NCBI GenBank assembly: GCA_015501585.1
Contig: JADNRY010000185.1
Location: forward strand, 62,001-126,000
Length of the DNA stretch: 64,000 nt
Reading direction: 5' to 3'
Source of the DNA: Rhodocollybia butyracea
Taxonomy: Eukaryota; Basidiomycota; Agaricomycetes; Agaricales; Omphalotaceae
Shown: positions 35,244-47,462 of the stretch, piece after piece
Layout of the letters: each line of letters opens with the position of its first letter
Position numbering within the stretch: position 1 is the first letter of the stretch
Notes under the pieces: generated by a model
Database searches by the model: none
What the model saw: only the letters and a program-made list of their open reading frames with translations
Told to the model about the DNA's origin: nothing
Program-made: the position numbers and the translations under genes

Positions 35244-38200
35244 CTATTTGGAGTTCTTATCCATCAGTCTGTGCTTCTCCCTGCCCACTGCCCGCTTTTT
35301 GCTCCCAGATTCTTTCTTCTCCGTCCGCATTCGTTTGCTAGTCGTCGCCTCTGCCTCATCCTCTTGCCCTGACGACTTTCTTTTCCTTGGTTTTCCATGG
35401 TCTTTCGTTGACCCTTTCTCCTTCGCCTTCGCCTTCGCCTTCCCTTCATCTTTTTTGCTCTTTTCCTTCTCTGACCGCCTTCGTTTGCTTGACGTCTCTG
35501 CATCATCCTCTCTCCCTGACGACTTTCTTTTCCTTGATTTTTGGTTTTCTTTGTTCGATTCCTTGGCTATTGCTCCCTCGTTCGCCGCCCCTTTATCCTC
35601 CCTCTCTTTTTCCTTTTCCTTTTTCCTTTCTCCTTTCTCCCTTCTCCCTTCTCCCTTCTCCTTTCTCCCTTCTTCCTTCGCCCGCTTCTTCTCCTTCTTT
35701 GCCTTCTTGCGTCTCGCCTGTTCCTCATTTTCTCCTCTAACTTGGACTTCAGTACGTGCTTCTTCTCGAATGCGAGCCTCTTCTTCAATACGAGCTTCTT
35801 TCTTCTCCAACTCGGCTATAACTTCTCGCGCGTGGATCACTTCAAGGTCAACAACAGGTTGAGAAATGTTGCCAGCTGTCTCCTCGTTCTCCTGCTGAGC
35901 GTTTTCCATAGTGAACAGGCCGACATTGAATATAGGTTGCTCGTTGAAGGCTGGTAGGTCCTGGTTGGTAGGGTCGTTCAAAGCGTATCTATCCACAGTG
36001 GTGCGAAACTCAACCCATTTCTCCATGTTCTTTTGTTTGAAAGCCATAATCGCCGCCTCAAACTGCGATATAGTGGATTCGCGCCTCGGATCCCCCTCCC
36101 AGTTCACATGGGCAAAAGCACCTGTCTTCCATTCGTCCACAGCGCAAGACATCTAGAGCGGGAATCAGCTGGGCCTAGGGACACATTGTGGACGGAGGGA
36201 ATACTCACCAAGTATGCAGCAGACGCTACAAACTTTGTACTATAACCTCCTCGCATTGGACCCGCCCGAGCAGCCTCTAGATGATAATTGCGTGCAAGAG
36301 CAGCAGTAACCCGGACAAGACCCTCGTCACCGAACGTCGTCCATTCTGGCACCCAGTTTCCTCTAGGTATCTGCAAGGACGAATCAGCTTGCACTTTGAG
36401 AATATCGTTAGATCACTAACCGAAGCACCAGGGCCTCTGAGAAATGGCTGTACCCGTAGCAACTGTTGAGATTGCTGCCGAACCAACTCTACGTCTCTGA
36501 CGCTTGCCATGCCATAGCCAGGCTTCTCCGCCACAAAGATTCTAGCTGCAGACATGGCTCCTGTCCCATTTCTCGCTAAAGCATTGACCACGTTGATCGT
36601 TGTGGGGAAAACGACATGTCCACCGTTCTCGATAATCTGTTCCAGTCTCTGCATGGCGAAGCTGACGTGGATCTGCGCATTGAATTCCACCTCATTGAAG
36701 TTCGTACCAATAAGGTACAAATCGCGCCCATAGAAAAGTCGAGCTACCCTGGCAGAGTGTTGACCTTGTCGGTCCATGGCCGACATTCCCTCCGGGTTGT
36801 TCAGATTGGCGTAAGCCTGGGACAGGGCGGGATACCAGTGCCTGATGATACCGGTGTTGACTTGTCTGAGGTCGTTACAGCTAAGCCCCAATGAAGTATC
36901 TTTAAGACACTCGTCAATATCTGGCCCTTTCCAGCAGAAGGACCCGTTAACGTTCTCTAGTCGTTCCTTTACGACAGAGGCAAAAATAAAGTTCTGAAGA
37001 TCTTTGACGGGATTACAATTGTGAATAGGTGAATGTTCCAGCAAGAAGATGAGAGTTGGGCGCAAAACCCCCAAAAAAAAGAGTAAAAACCAAGCCACAT
37101 CCGAATGCAATGCCCAGAAGCACTCGTACTGTCGCAAGCTGTTTTGCTTAGCAATCGGGTTGCAAAGAATTACATAGGAGTCAATGATTTTGAGGCACCT
37201 TATGAGCCGTGCTTTAGAGTCGTAGACCAGGGAGGCTGCCTGAAAGGCGCGAGGAGGGATACCTATTGTTGGAAAAAGTGCTTTGACCAGAATTTTCTGA
37301 AAGGCTTCAAGGGCGTCAATCCAAGCCCATACCTTGTCCAACGAAAAGCCTTTATTTTTTCCCATTAGAGTTGGTTCCTCATCCCCGGCAATCATAAGTT
37401 TCTTCTTCAACCGCTCAACGAATGGCTCAACATAAGCAGCATTTTTGGGCTGCCTAAACAGTGAGTCAGCACACCTTGGATCATCCGAGAAATCTCCGAT
37501 ACGGAAATTTTTCCGAAAGAAGGTGCTAAGAGATGGGGGAACCACATCGTCAAAGGCCTTTCGCAACTCTCCAATCTGGAATTTGTAGTGCTCTGGAAAC
37601 TGTGAGAGCATGAAATCTCGTGAAGTCGTTGCAGTGGGCATGTAGGAAAAACCAAGGTTGGAAGGAAAAGGTTGAAAGGCTTTCGCGCCACTAACAGAGC
37701 GAGAATATATGGAGGCTTTCGCCCAGTGCATCACGAGAATACGGTACGGAGTTTTTGATGCATCGTCGTGCTTGGAGAGGGCACGCTTAATCCCTTCATC
37801 CAGTATCCTAGAGAAGAAATTAAGCCAGTGTCACAGAGAATAAGATATAGCGTACATACCTTCCAAGGTCTCCCGCATCTTCAGCCTCAATATTGACTTT
37901 GGCCCGCCGAACGATAGGCACTCTACTGTCGGAATGGGAATCAGAGCTGGATTTCGAACGGGATTTTTGGTGGGGGCTGTTGTTGTTTATGTCGTCGTAG
38001 ATGCTGTCTTTGTCGCCATCATCGCTGTCTTTATCGCTGTCGGCGCTGTCGAGGTCATCATAGTCACTGTCTTGGTCGTTGTCATCGCTGTTGTCGCTGT
38101 GGCTGCGGCTGCCGTTATGGCTGTCTCTGTCATTGTCATCGCTGCCGCTGTTGTCGTCGTCACTGCCATAATTGTTGTCGTCGCTGCCGCTGCCGTCGTT

Positions 38201-40905
38201 GTCGTCACTGCCGCTGCCGTCGTTGTCGTCACTGCCGCTGCCGTCGTTGTCGTCACTGCCGCTGCCGTCGTTGTCGTCGCTGCCGCTATTATCGTCGTCG
38301 TCGCTGCTGCTGCCTTTGTCGTCGTCGTCGCCGCTGTCGTCTTTGTCGTCGTCGTCACTACCGTCACCGCCGCAATTATCGTCGTCGTCGCTACCGTCGC
38401 CGCCTTTGCCGTTATTACTGTCACTATCGTCGCTATCGTCGCTATCATTGCTCCCGTCATCTTCATCGTCCTGCTCGCCCTGTGCTATTTCCTGCTCCCA
38501 TCCCCATTCCTGTTCTTCTTCCTGTTCCTGTTCATCGCCAATAGGATCTTTACCTCCTTCCACGCTACCCACTTCATCAGTAGGAAGATGATAAGCTTTG
38601 TCCCATCCGCCATTTATCATAGCTAGCAGGGTAGTAGCAGAAAAGATTCGACAATACATCGCCAAGGACTTCGTAAACACAGATGCATCGACAAGCCCTT
38701 TATCATCATGGCGCATGGTCCTGATCATTAAGACAACCTCAAGAAGGGTTAATTCTCTTGAAATCAAAGGGTGTTTGGTGAGAATGAGACGGACGAATAT
38801 ATCATGGCAGAACGGAGCTAGGACAACTATTGATAACTCCTCTGACCCTTCATATATGGCGTTCTCCAGGCGCTGGAAGGACTGATTGAGATCTTCGGGC
38901 ATTGAGATTTGAAACAAATCTGAACATGATGGGTGGATTAAGTAGCGGAGTGTAAACGAGATGAAGTCTACGGCTGCTTTTGCATAGAGGGTATAGGTAC
39001 TTTCGTTCTTGAATTGGCCCCGAAAATTGAGGCCGGAGCTGGGGACAAATTAATATACGAAAAAACGAGGAGCAAGGTTGACTTACTACTTCTTTAAAAT
39101 TTTACTGAACAAAAAGGTATCCTCAGCGCCTACACCAGCTTTCTGGAGATAAATCTTGAAGAAAGGGCGACAGAAAATCAAAGCATCCTCCAACTTCCTC
39201 TCTTGTGTATCTTGAGTAAGCTTGTTTGCCCGAGCCTTAGACGGGGTGGCTATCAACTCTCTCAGCAGACTGGGATCTAGCCCTTTCCCTTGGCTTTGCT
39301 CAATAACGGGGAGGGTAGGCCGATATCGGAGATCCACAAGTAACCTCCACCAGCTTTCGGGGTAGTATTCCGGGCAGGATAGCTGTATAAGCTTTGGTGG
39401 CAAATGAGTAACTGGATGCGGGTTGCTTGAATATGCAGTGGGGTCGAAGCCCTTCACAAATACGACACGTTCGCGCTGTTGTGCTGGGCTGACTGATAGA
39501 GACTGTGACCAACACTCTGTGCCTTTCCAACCACTTGTTTTATACCAGCCTCCCCGTGATGCATTGCATTGCTGATCACCCATTCGAGTGTGATTGTACC
39601 ACCCTCTATTGTCTATCGGGAAATGCTTCGAACAGAATGGGCAAGGCGCTGTCAAAGTTGGAGGGGAAAGGTACGGGACTGGTCTTGTAAGTTCGACAGT
39701 TGAAGCATTTTCGACGATCCCATCCCAATCCTGAAGTGCGTTGGTAAAGGCTTTCCGCAGGTGGTCCAGAAGTTCGCTACCAATCTTGTGAGGCCGCGGG
39801 CCTGATCTAGTGAGGAGACAGCCAACGTTATTCCGACTGCACAATATCTCAGAAAGATCCTCCACACCCAACATCCGTTGCCTAGCAGAACAGGCAAATC
39901 CCTTCAGGACTGGAATGTATACAAGACCAAAAAAGCCCAATACAGCACATGAGCCATCGAGGTGAGAGCTAGTAGCACCGGAAAGTCGATGGGAGCAGGT
40001 GAACGTCCCTGATGTATGTTCATAGGTGTAGAGGCCATTTTTCTTCGTCAAAGCAAGAGAATAAGAGCCGTCGCTCCTCTTTTTTGGCTTTTTTTTGTTA
40101 GGAGCTGGGGGCAGGCCGCTGAATTGGGTGAAAAGGAGAGTCTGTGTGAGTTGACCTCCATCGTCACTCTCATCCTCTGCATTTTCGTATTTTCCTAGGC
40201 TCTCCTGGACATCGTGGTAGACGGTGTCCCCGTTGTTCTCCCTTTTGTCCATCCTGTCGTCCTCGTTCTCTTGGCCCACGTGGTAGCCGGCGTCCCCACC
40301 GTCGTTATCCCTGTTGTCCCTCCTGTTGTCATCGTTCTCTCGGCCCACGTGGTAGTCGGCGTCCCCGCCTTTGTTCTCCCTGTTGTCCTCGTTCTCTCGG
40401 CCCACATGGTAGTCGACGTCCCTGTCGTCGTTCCCCCTGTTATCCACACTGTTGTTCTCTCGGTTATCATAGTACTCGTCGCTTTTCCAGACGGTCGGTC
40501 CGGGATCTGGTAGTGGATCAAGAAACCTTGGAATTTGTGTGTCTGGTTTTGGATGCGGTTCTGCGTTTATGAGATTCTTCGTTACTCGAGAGGATGCGCG
40601 TTCATGGTCAGGATGTCCACAAATACATGGTGTTTTGCCAAATATTGATGGCTCTCGTGTAAGTTTCTTGCCTCCTGTTGAGATCATTAGACTATGCTCT
40701 TAGAGCTACTGAACACTAACTAATGGTGGTGGTTCCAGAGTGGAAGATTTCATTATGAATCTTATGGGCAGTCGCAGCCTTCCCGTCCAGGTTGTTATAC
40801 TTGAATGCGCACTGGTCTCCATGTTTGCATTCCCTGAAAATTTTCAGCAAGCGCCATAGCAAAAAAAAAAATAATAAATACTCACCGGCCCCAGTTATGG
40901 GGCAT
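35244..40905 (-). CDS. large OrsD-like / recombinase-like protein, about 1785 aa, intact
   Basis: Seven exons (40905-40886, 40833-40721, 40674-39087, 39038-37860, 37807-36421, 36370-36209, 36152-35244) join in one frame of 1786 codons; all introns are 46-56 nt with GT-AG ends. Order of parts: CKHGDQC and CICGHPDH Cys/His clusters (residues 9-66); acidic repeats (about 110-215); an OrsD/DUF3505-like stretch VYIPVLKGFAC (about 296-306) with a second finger CPFC...H...C (389-414); a helical region (about 575-735); a Ser/Asp-rich repeat tract (about 740-945); a C-terminal helical domain with LRQ (R about 1280), QHS (H about 1316) and FYGR (Y about 1325), resembling the R-H-Y end of tyrosine recombinases; and a Lys/Glu-rich tail (about 1590-1785). 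This order matches the non-helicase part of fungal telomere-linked RecQ proteins, but no helicase follows. Function is inferred only. Confidence 0.7.
38160..38300. repeat. 24-bp minisatellite in the large gene
   Basis: Four to five copies of a 24-bp unit encode SDDNDGSG on the minus strand, inside a wider GTC-rich tract (about 37980-38460). It keeps the reading frame open. Confidence 0.75.
40210..40450. repeat. imperfect 50-80 bp tandem repeats in the large gene
   Basis: Units contain TCGGCCCACRTGGTAGTC and encode DADYHVGREN-like segments separated by Asn/Arg/Asp-rich text. Four units are visible, in frame with the gene. Confidence 0.65.
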
Positions 40906-41359
40906 GATGTTTTGTAGTTGTAGTACAGACGAGGGCAATGAAATCACCACGTGATCGTTTACGAGTAAACCTTAATAACAGGGAACGTAGTTGTTGGTAT
41001 TTTAGGAATCAAGTACATTCGTTATATACTTAAGTGTTTAACCGTCTATAAGTACTCACAGGACCATTTTTCTGAATTTACTCCCAATTTTGACATTTGG
41101 AATATCGATGATCTAACGCGGAGAACTGTGGACTGGTAGAGAGAAGGATTGTAGCTTCACAAAGGCTTCCGCTCTTCGTCAGATTTCAGTGCTGCAAGTC
41201 TTTGCTAGGGATTTGAGTGATGCATATAGAACGAGAAGGGTCGATGAGGCTTGAGCGTACTGTCGACCACGATAGTGTCGGAGGCATAGCTAGGAGGACA
41301 CATCTTGAGGATTGGCGACGGATCATCAATGGTTGGTTTATGCGGGGACGGAATGCTAG
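40906..41359. promoter_or_regulatory. upstream region of the large gene
   Basis: The probable promoter lies just above 40905. No TATA box is obvious; CTACAACTACAAAACATC precedes the start codon. No other gene is seen. Confidence 0.3.
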
Positions 41360-42050
41360 AATCAGAGGAGTTGTGTTTATTAGGACCGATCCTGTGAGCT
41401 AGAGACAGAAACTCACCAGGGCCACATAGTTTCTGCACATATGTTAGCTCCAGTGTACAGGACTTCGGGTTTGGCATTACGGTAGAGGCCCATATGTATG
41501 AGATTGAGGAGCCAGAGGGGCCAATCCATGGAAGGATTCATGATTTGGACGTGAAATTAGGACCGATCCCGCAGACGAGAGATGGAGGCTCACCATAGCC
41601 ATGCATTTTCTGCTCATGCCCTAGTGCTAGCCTACGGAACTTCACGTTTGCCATTGCGGAGATGGCCCTCCGGTTTTGGGAATGGCAAGCCGCACCTCCG
41701 ATTCATTCACACTGACAGGGAAAAATTCTGAGAAAGTAGTTTATTAGGACCGACCCTGCAGAGACCGAAGTAACGCACTCGCGCCGTGCATTTCCTACAC
41801 TAGTGCCCTTGGGAAAGACGAGCAAAGGGAAGGATCTACACGTACGACTTAGACAGGTGGACACGTTGAAACGTCGACGACGATGATAGTATAGCTGAGC
41901 GGATGAGATTCTAAAAGGAGCGGAAGATCTTTTATTCGGAGGGGTTCTCCAGACAAGGAATGAAAAACTCACTAGGGCCGTGGACTTTCTTCTCGTATAA
42001 CAGCGCGCGTCCCAGGTTCATTGTAGAGCTCCAGAGCTCGATGTTTTTCT
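41360..42050 (-). repeat. four diverged tandem copies of a ~185-bp unit
   Basis: Each unit carries, on the minus strand, a short exon-like block ending GTGAG at plus-strand positions about 41413, 41591, 41777 and 41970 (spacing 178, 186 and 193). The units also share a GGATCGGTCCTAAT-like block. Two units encode related peptides (MPNPKSCTLELTYVQKLCGP and MANVKFRRLALGHEQKMHGY). This suggests tandem duplication of an exon plus its intron. Confidence 0.5.
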
Positions 42051-43289
42051 TGCAGGATGTACATCAGAGTGTGTCGGATAAGTTAGGACGCTTGGCTACT
42101 GGAGAACTGGACTGGTTGACATTTGAACAACAAGCAGCATCAGCTTTGAAGGGGAAAGTCTGGCTATCTGGGACAGTTTATGAATGTTTCCAAGTCGTTG
42201 GTTACATAGCTCTTGCCCATAACGCGTCCTGAGAGCGAGCCATTTTCACTGTGGGCCACTGACGTTGATGGTGGCTCATGTGTACAGCTTTGGCAGGATT
42301 CTAAACCAGGAAAAATTCAGCTCGATTGACCAGAGAAACTTGGCATACTTTCGCTTTCTTTTGCTGTCCATGCCACCATGCCTTCGACCATTAACGAAAA
42401 CAAAGACATGGCTAGTTCCTTGCGTGCGTCTCCGAACTTTGAGGTCTGAGGAAAAGAGGTTTCTGCCGATCCGGAAAATTGAGGCTTTGAGCTTCAGGCT
42501 ACACCCTCGCGCAAAGTCGCTGATGTATTGAGTATTCGAGTATGTCAGAAAGTCACTCGATGCGGGATCTGGAAGATTAAGTCAAAAACGAAACGCAAAT
42601 GTTGATGCTCACGTTTGTTTAACCTTCGAACGGGAAAGGAGATGATAAAAACACGATGAAGACGCTCTTCAGCCTAACAGCCAACTGAAGACGCCCAGGC
42701 ACAGTATGCTGCTTTTCGTTATCTCTAGCAGCGTTACCAGTAAGTCGAGAATTTCCGCAGCGAGATACTCCGCGAGGTAAACTGAAAACGCGAAACAAAA
42801 ACGAAAAAAGTCAGAAATGCGGTATACGGCACGATGAGGGATTAATATACCAGGAGTACCAGCGCCAACACACTGAGCGTAGTTGCCCTTCTTCAAAAGA
42901 CGGTCGACCAACAGGCAACTGAAGACCAGCGTCCGCCGAGCGTGATGTAGAACAGGTAGGAGTACAGGTTTCCTAGCGTCTTCACTTCTCCCGTCCGCTA
43001 CCTCACGCCGACCGCTCCCATATCCTTCACCATAACGCCCTGCATGGCAATCTTCCATCTAATGTCACGGTTTCCGCCACTCTGTCTCCAGCGCTCAAAG
43101 CATATGATAGGGCTCTATCGCCTCCTTTTCTACCACCAACGGAAGCCTGGCAGGAGCTCTATCTCCGCCCATACCCATCCTGCATACACGCTAATCGAAG
43201 TGCTGTTCTTGATACCCATCGTTCGGGTCACCGCCAAATGTAATGTGCTTGCTGGTGCAGTTGGAGCATAGAAAGGCGTTATCGAGCGT
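42051..43289. repeat. segment shared with 26.6-27.2 kb and, at its end, with 6.0-6.2 kb
   Basis: Patchy same-orientation similarity with 26600-27190 (through about 43140), then inverted similarity with 5990-6165 (through about 43320). A frame reading SPALKAYDRALSPPFLPPTE at 43085-43140 looks coding but stops soon after. This may be the remains of one larger gene. Confidence 0.35.
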
Positions 43290-44132
43290 TAGCACAGCGA
43301 GAGGAAGGCCGAATATGGACACCCATTAATGTACGCTGGGTAGCTGGGCATGCCTAGTAAGGTGTTCACAATGGTAACGATCACTATACCTAGAAAACAA
43401 GTAGACACGTTAGAGTTGAGAAAGAAACGATGGGGAATTACCACATGCACTACCGATATCGACCAGCTGGCCGAGACCAAGTGAAATACTCCCAGTGCCA
43501 GGCGGAAAGTCCGCAGCTAGTGCTGCCGGGGAGTACGCAGCTAGTGCTGCGCCCTGAGATACGCCCGCAGACCGGTTCGTCTGGACTGAATAGCCTTTGT
43601 ACGCCAAATAACGGGTATGTCTTCTTTATCAGTACTTCAGTTGCCGGCGACGAGTTTGGTGAAGGCTGGAAAGGAAGGAGTTACGCTATATGTGTAGTTG
43701 GAATGCCGTGGTCTGTAATTGGTACTAGAGCATCGTTTGAGAGCCTATGAATCGTCAGGCACAGAAAAAGAAAAGCACAAGACATACGGACTGTGCGTTA
43801 ACTCGTGTTAGTATCGTCGCATGATGCATGATGGTCCAAATCCAATATTCAAACGCGGAGACGCGTAGACGATGTGGAAGTATGGAAAACAATACTGCCA
43901 AAATAGAGATTAGTTCCAGAATTTCTAATCGACCAAAACGACGTTTACCTGCGACGATAGGCTTCCTAATACCACCTTTATCCTCAGCTTGACTTCGCAG
44001 TCTTACATTCAGGCGGTAAACCACCGCCAATACTGAGTCTTTTCCGCAAACACTTTTCCGAAACAATTCTAGGACCATACGAGGAGTAAAATCGGCAGGG
44101 AACAACGCGAGGAGATAATGAAATTTCGGCAT
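43290..44132 (-). CDS. membrane-like gene divergent from HNH copy 3, unknown
   Basis: Minus-strand exons: MPKFHYLLALFPADFTPRM (44132 on) to a GTAAAC donor near 43948; a second exon LFSILPHRLRV with a following Trp-rich WIWTIMHHATILTRV up to about 43794; a weakly supported third exon around 43740-43620; then PGTGSISLGLGQLVDIGS and, after an intron with a TTTTCTAG acceptor near 43390, IVIVTIVNTLLGMPSYPAYI. The hydrophobic segments suggest a membrane protein. Not all borders could be phased, so it may be broken. A clear decayed relative is at 5.6-6.2 kb. It starts about 250 bases from, and divergent to, an HNH-type pseudogene, as in the two modules at 27-34 kb. Confidence 0.35.
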
Positions 44133-44384
44133 AAGGTAGGAGAAAAACTTTGCACTAAAAGGCGCTTATGTCACGTGAGCTCCGGATCGGATGTGCAGCC
44201 GCAACGGATCCCGCCCCCTGCCAATGTTAATGACAACTCGGTCTGAGGGCCAACCTCTTCCTTCAATCCGAAAGGCTACTCGACGCATACAGTCCACACA
44301 TGCCTATTCTACCTCTACACTTGGCTCGCTCGAGAGTGACGCCGTTACTTATCATGTCTGTCTTGACACTGCTAGTACTGAACG

Positions 44385-45032
44385 TTGAACGTTCGAACAA
44401 CAAGCCACAAATCAAGACCCGGAACTGTCATTTGTGCGCGTGTCCTTGGATATCTCATTCCTGAAGCTTCTTCTATCCCTACCCTTGCCGAGATCGTCAA
44501 AGTAGTCCACTCGTGTAAGGCATCGTATGATGAATTATGCAAACTGGGGCAATCCTTCATGGATTATTTCATTCGCGCTTGTAAGTCGTTTACATAAACT
44601 AGCTATCTTGTGATCCAAACTAAACGACCTTGCACATTTAGTCCGAAAATTCAAAGGTCAAACACCTGGTAGCTCCCACAGCTGCCCCCCTTCGATAAAG
44701 AGTGACTGGTGCTAGTGAAGACCGAGATCGAACAAGCGAACACAAGTTGGGCCGCCGCAAAAACAAGCCGTGAGTGTCATTGCACTTATTTGAATATTGA
44801 ATATTTACATCTTGTACTGGTCTTAGCATTAAGACGGGACAGCGATGGATGTATGGTGAAGGGTGTCATCGATATTAAGTCACTTACACATTTCGATAAG
44901 ACTCGGAGTGAAATCGGTGGTGGCTTTGAGAATTCAAAGACAACATTGGCTTCATGTCCAACATTGTACCTCCAAAATGATTCAGCCGTTGAGGAGGATG
45001 TTCGGAAGAAAAGAGTGCGGTGGAAGGCATAG
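44385..45032 (+). pseudogene. HNH endonuclease-like gene, diverged decayed copy 3
   Basis: The plus frames align in order with the HNH gene at 32-33 kb: ICARVLGYLIPEASS with a KLGQSFMDYFIRA end, a FRKFKGQTPGS-like exon start after an intron, a TEIEQANTSWAAAKTS exon end before GTGAGT (44769), and after the next intron ALRRDSDGCMVKGVIDIKSL, which corresponds to the RDGYRC strand before the HNH motif. The AHI motif is not preserved (ASCPTL stands in its place), and stop codons interrupt the third block near 44710. It is therefore catalytically dead. Confidence 0.5.
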
Positions 45033-46139
45033 TCTTAACTTGGAAAGATTAGGAGTGATGGTGAGCAGGGAATCGAGAACAGCGAAGAGCATTAACTAAA
45101 GATGAAGCAATGTGTTTGGATGAAGTTAAGTTACTTACCACAATCAATGTTTGACTGGTAAAGCAGGTTGTTTTGCAACAAGCAGCCGGCACTTTTAGCA
45201 CCCAGGATGAGCCCCCGCCTTTCACTGCTTCAATTGCTTCTGGTATCACGAAAAATCACGCAATTTGACGTATCCAAACTATAACGCGAACTGACCACAC
45301 TGAGGAACATTTCAGTTGCGCTCAGTTTCGTACAAGGTAGCTTCCAATGTAGAAAAAGCCTCGACCACAGAAGAACCCGGGGATGGCTGCAGTCTCCAAC
45401 ACAACGTCCGTACGCCCCTACATAAGGGCCTACAAAGCTTCACCTGCAGTGGAATCGAGTCCCGAAAGTCAATAATGCGGGTTGTGTATCTAGAGGAAGT
45501 AAAAATGATAGTAGGTATGTTGTCAACTCCTCATTTGAGTTAATATTGTATACCATTGCTAATGTTTTCTCAGTGCTGATGCCCATATCGCTTCTCACTT
45601 CCCTTTTCTTCTCACCAGCGAAAACCGCGAAGGCTGAATACCAACTTCCGGCAGCAAATTATCTTACAGATTTGAAGGCCAGCGGGTGATTCGCAAAAGG
45701 AAGCGGTGACACTAAAGCTGTTGGGAGGCTCTACCGAAGTAGTTTTCTCGGAGGTAGTTACGCCATAAGGATACTCGACTTTAACATTTCTACTTTTTTA
45801 TCTTTTATGTTTATCTATAATTTTGCACTTTATGTGCATGATGTTTGAAAACTTGTTGAAAAACTGACCTGTCCGCGCTCCTTTCAATTCAGTATACTCA
45901 CTCATCCCTACTTCACGTTTGTTTCACTCCGCTTGTACCAGGTATTACTTGATGGCCTTCCCTCAAACACACGCCGCTTGCCCATACACGTGTACGAACA
46001 GTTATATATCTTCTGGAGCTGTCACCCCAAAACTGTAGCTTTAGGAATAAACAACTGGACACAAGTAATTACATAGAGGCCTGAGGTAACAATCGCCGCT
46101 TATATATATATGAGTTCCACCATTAAATCATGACCCCAG
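45033..46139. other. no supportable gene
   Basis: Short frames only (45316-45543 + is the longest). AT-rich around 45780-45850. Nothing recognisable. Confidence 0.3.
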
Positions 46140-46557
46140 CTTTGTGACGACTCTTTCGAAGAACTTCCTCGTCCGCATAATCTGTCCCCACCTCCATAGT
46201 CCAAGGAGCTTGCCCAAAGGACTCGACGCCTTCTCTACCGGGCCCATAGCCGACGCCTTCGCCACGAAATGGGGCTTCATCGAAAGTCCCACCCTCATTC
46301 TACCCCGTGCTTTGAGAACCTCGGCACCAAGATCAACTCAACCCGGTTCTGTGGCCAAGCCGTTGAAGGCTTTCCCATCCGAACATGCCTCACCGACTCT
46401 TGAAACGCGCATTGGCACCAATCACAACAAACCATCCTACCCTTCCCAGCTCAACCTTTTTCTTCAAAGCCACGACGAACGTGTCGTCACGAAATCCTTC
46501 TCGGCAGCCTACCACAAAGGATCCAAGAACCTGAAAGCACTAGTCTCAAGAATATAG
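46140..46557 (+). pseudogene. dispersed duplicate B of the 13.3 kb segment, frame open
   Basis: A 137-codon frame beginning MTTLSKNFLVRIICPHLHSP is collinear with broken sequence at 13300-13680. No start context or family supports a functional gene, and the other reading frames share the same DNA similarity. I regard it as a gene fragment of unknown type. Confidence 0.35.
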
Positions 46558-47462
46558 GTCGAGACCGGAAACGACGGCTTACGCGCAATAGGTAATAGGT
46601 GTAAGTGGTGGGTCTTTGTCACAATCCAGCAGCTTTGACTGTTACGCCAAAAACGGCAGTATAAACACAAACTATGTGTTCAGCCTCTGGATTGTATATC
46701 AGCACATCTAGGCAGTTCAAGTGTGGTAAGCCACGGCAGGCTTACAATAGGAAGGATCCAGAGTGTATGGAGGCCCGAGGGAAAAGTGTTTGCAGCAAGG
46801 AAAAAGTTTTTGGCATGGTCAGAACGCGAACAGGGAAAGCGGAATCTGAGGACAAGCCTGTTCTCGTTGAGCAGAAGAGAAGGGGAGGTGGGAATATTTA
46901 GGAAGGTGAGCAGCGATTTCAAAGCGGAATGAAAACCGAGTGCAAGACACAGACTACAGGATACCTCGTTCTTGTTGGTATCCTTGGCTGTGAATTTTAT
47001 CTTGATGTTTATTGCTCTCGCACGCATCCTCGGTACTTGGGTTGTACACACCCAGAGCGATGATGCCCACGCAAGAAAAGTCTGCATCTATCTTCCTCCA
47101 CCCATCTTCCTCAAGAACGCCCAACGCCTCAACTACCCGCTCCCATGACCATGCCCTCTAGGACATTCATCTCCCAAATAGAGCCTCTCCCCTGGATCGA
47201 AGTAGACAAGGTTATCGAGAGTGGTTTTGAGGGCGATTTGCAAGAAACTGTAAGTGCTGTTGATTGACTCTGTAGATTACCAGGATTCGGGAGTAGAACG
47301 AAGCTGAGGAAGGCCAAAGGCGAAGACACGAAGAAGGCTCGGGATCCTCTCTGTAGTCAATTTGGAGCAGGCATTACTATAGAAGATGCTCGGCGAGACT
47401 TTGACGTCAAACATAAACCTTCAACACAGCGACGTGGACCCGCCTAACCGACAAGGAAGTGT
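46558..47462. other. no supportable gene
   Basis: Overlapping frames on both strands (46674-46901 +, 46680-47087 -), none recognisable. A spliced remnant is possible around 47130-47330 but cannot be shown. Confidence 0.25.

Noticed and set aside
35152..35862. 236-codon plus-strand frame rich in Ser/Phe/Leu
   Set aside because: Shadow of the Lys/Glu-rich tail of the large minus-strand gene, which has consistent splicing.
37934..38626. 230-codon plus-strand frame rich in Val/Ala
   Set aside because: It is the reverse strand of the Asp/Ser repeat tract of the large minus-strand gene; the GTC-rich repeat keeps all frames open.
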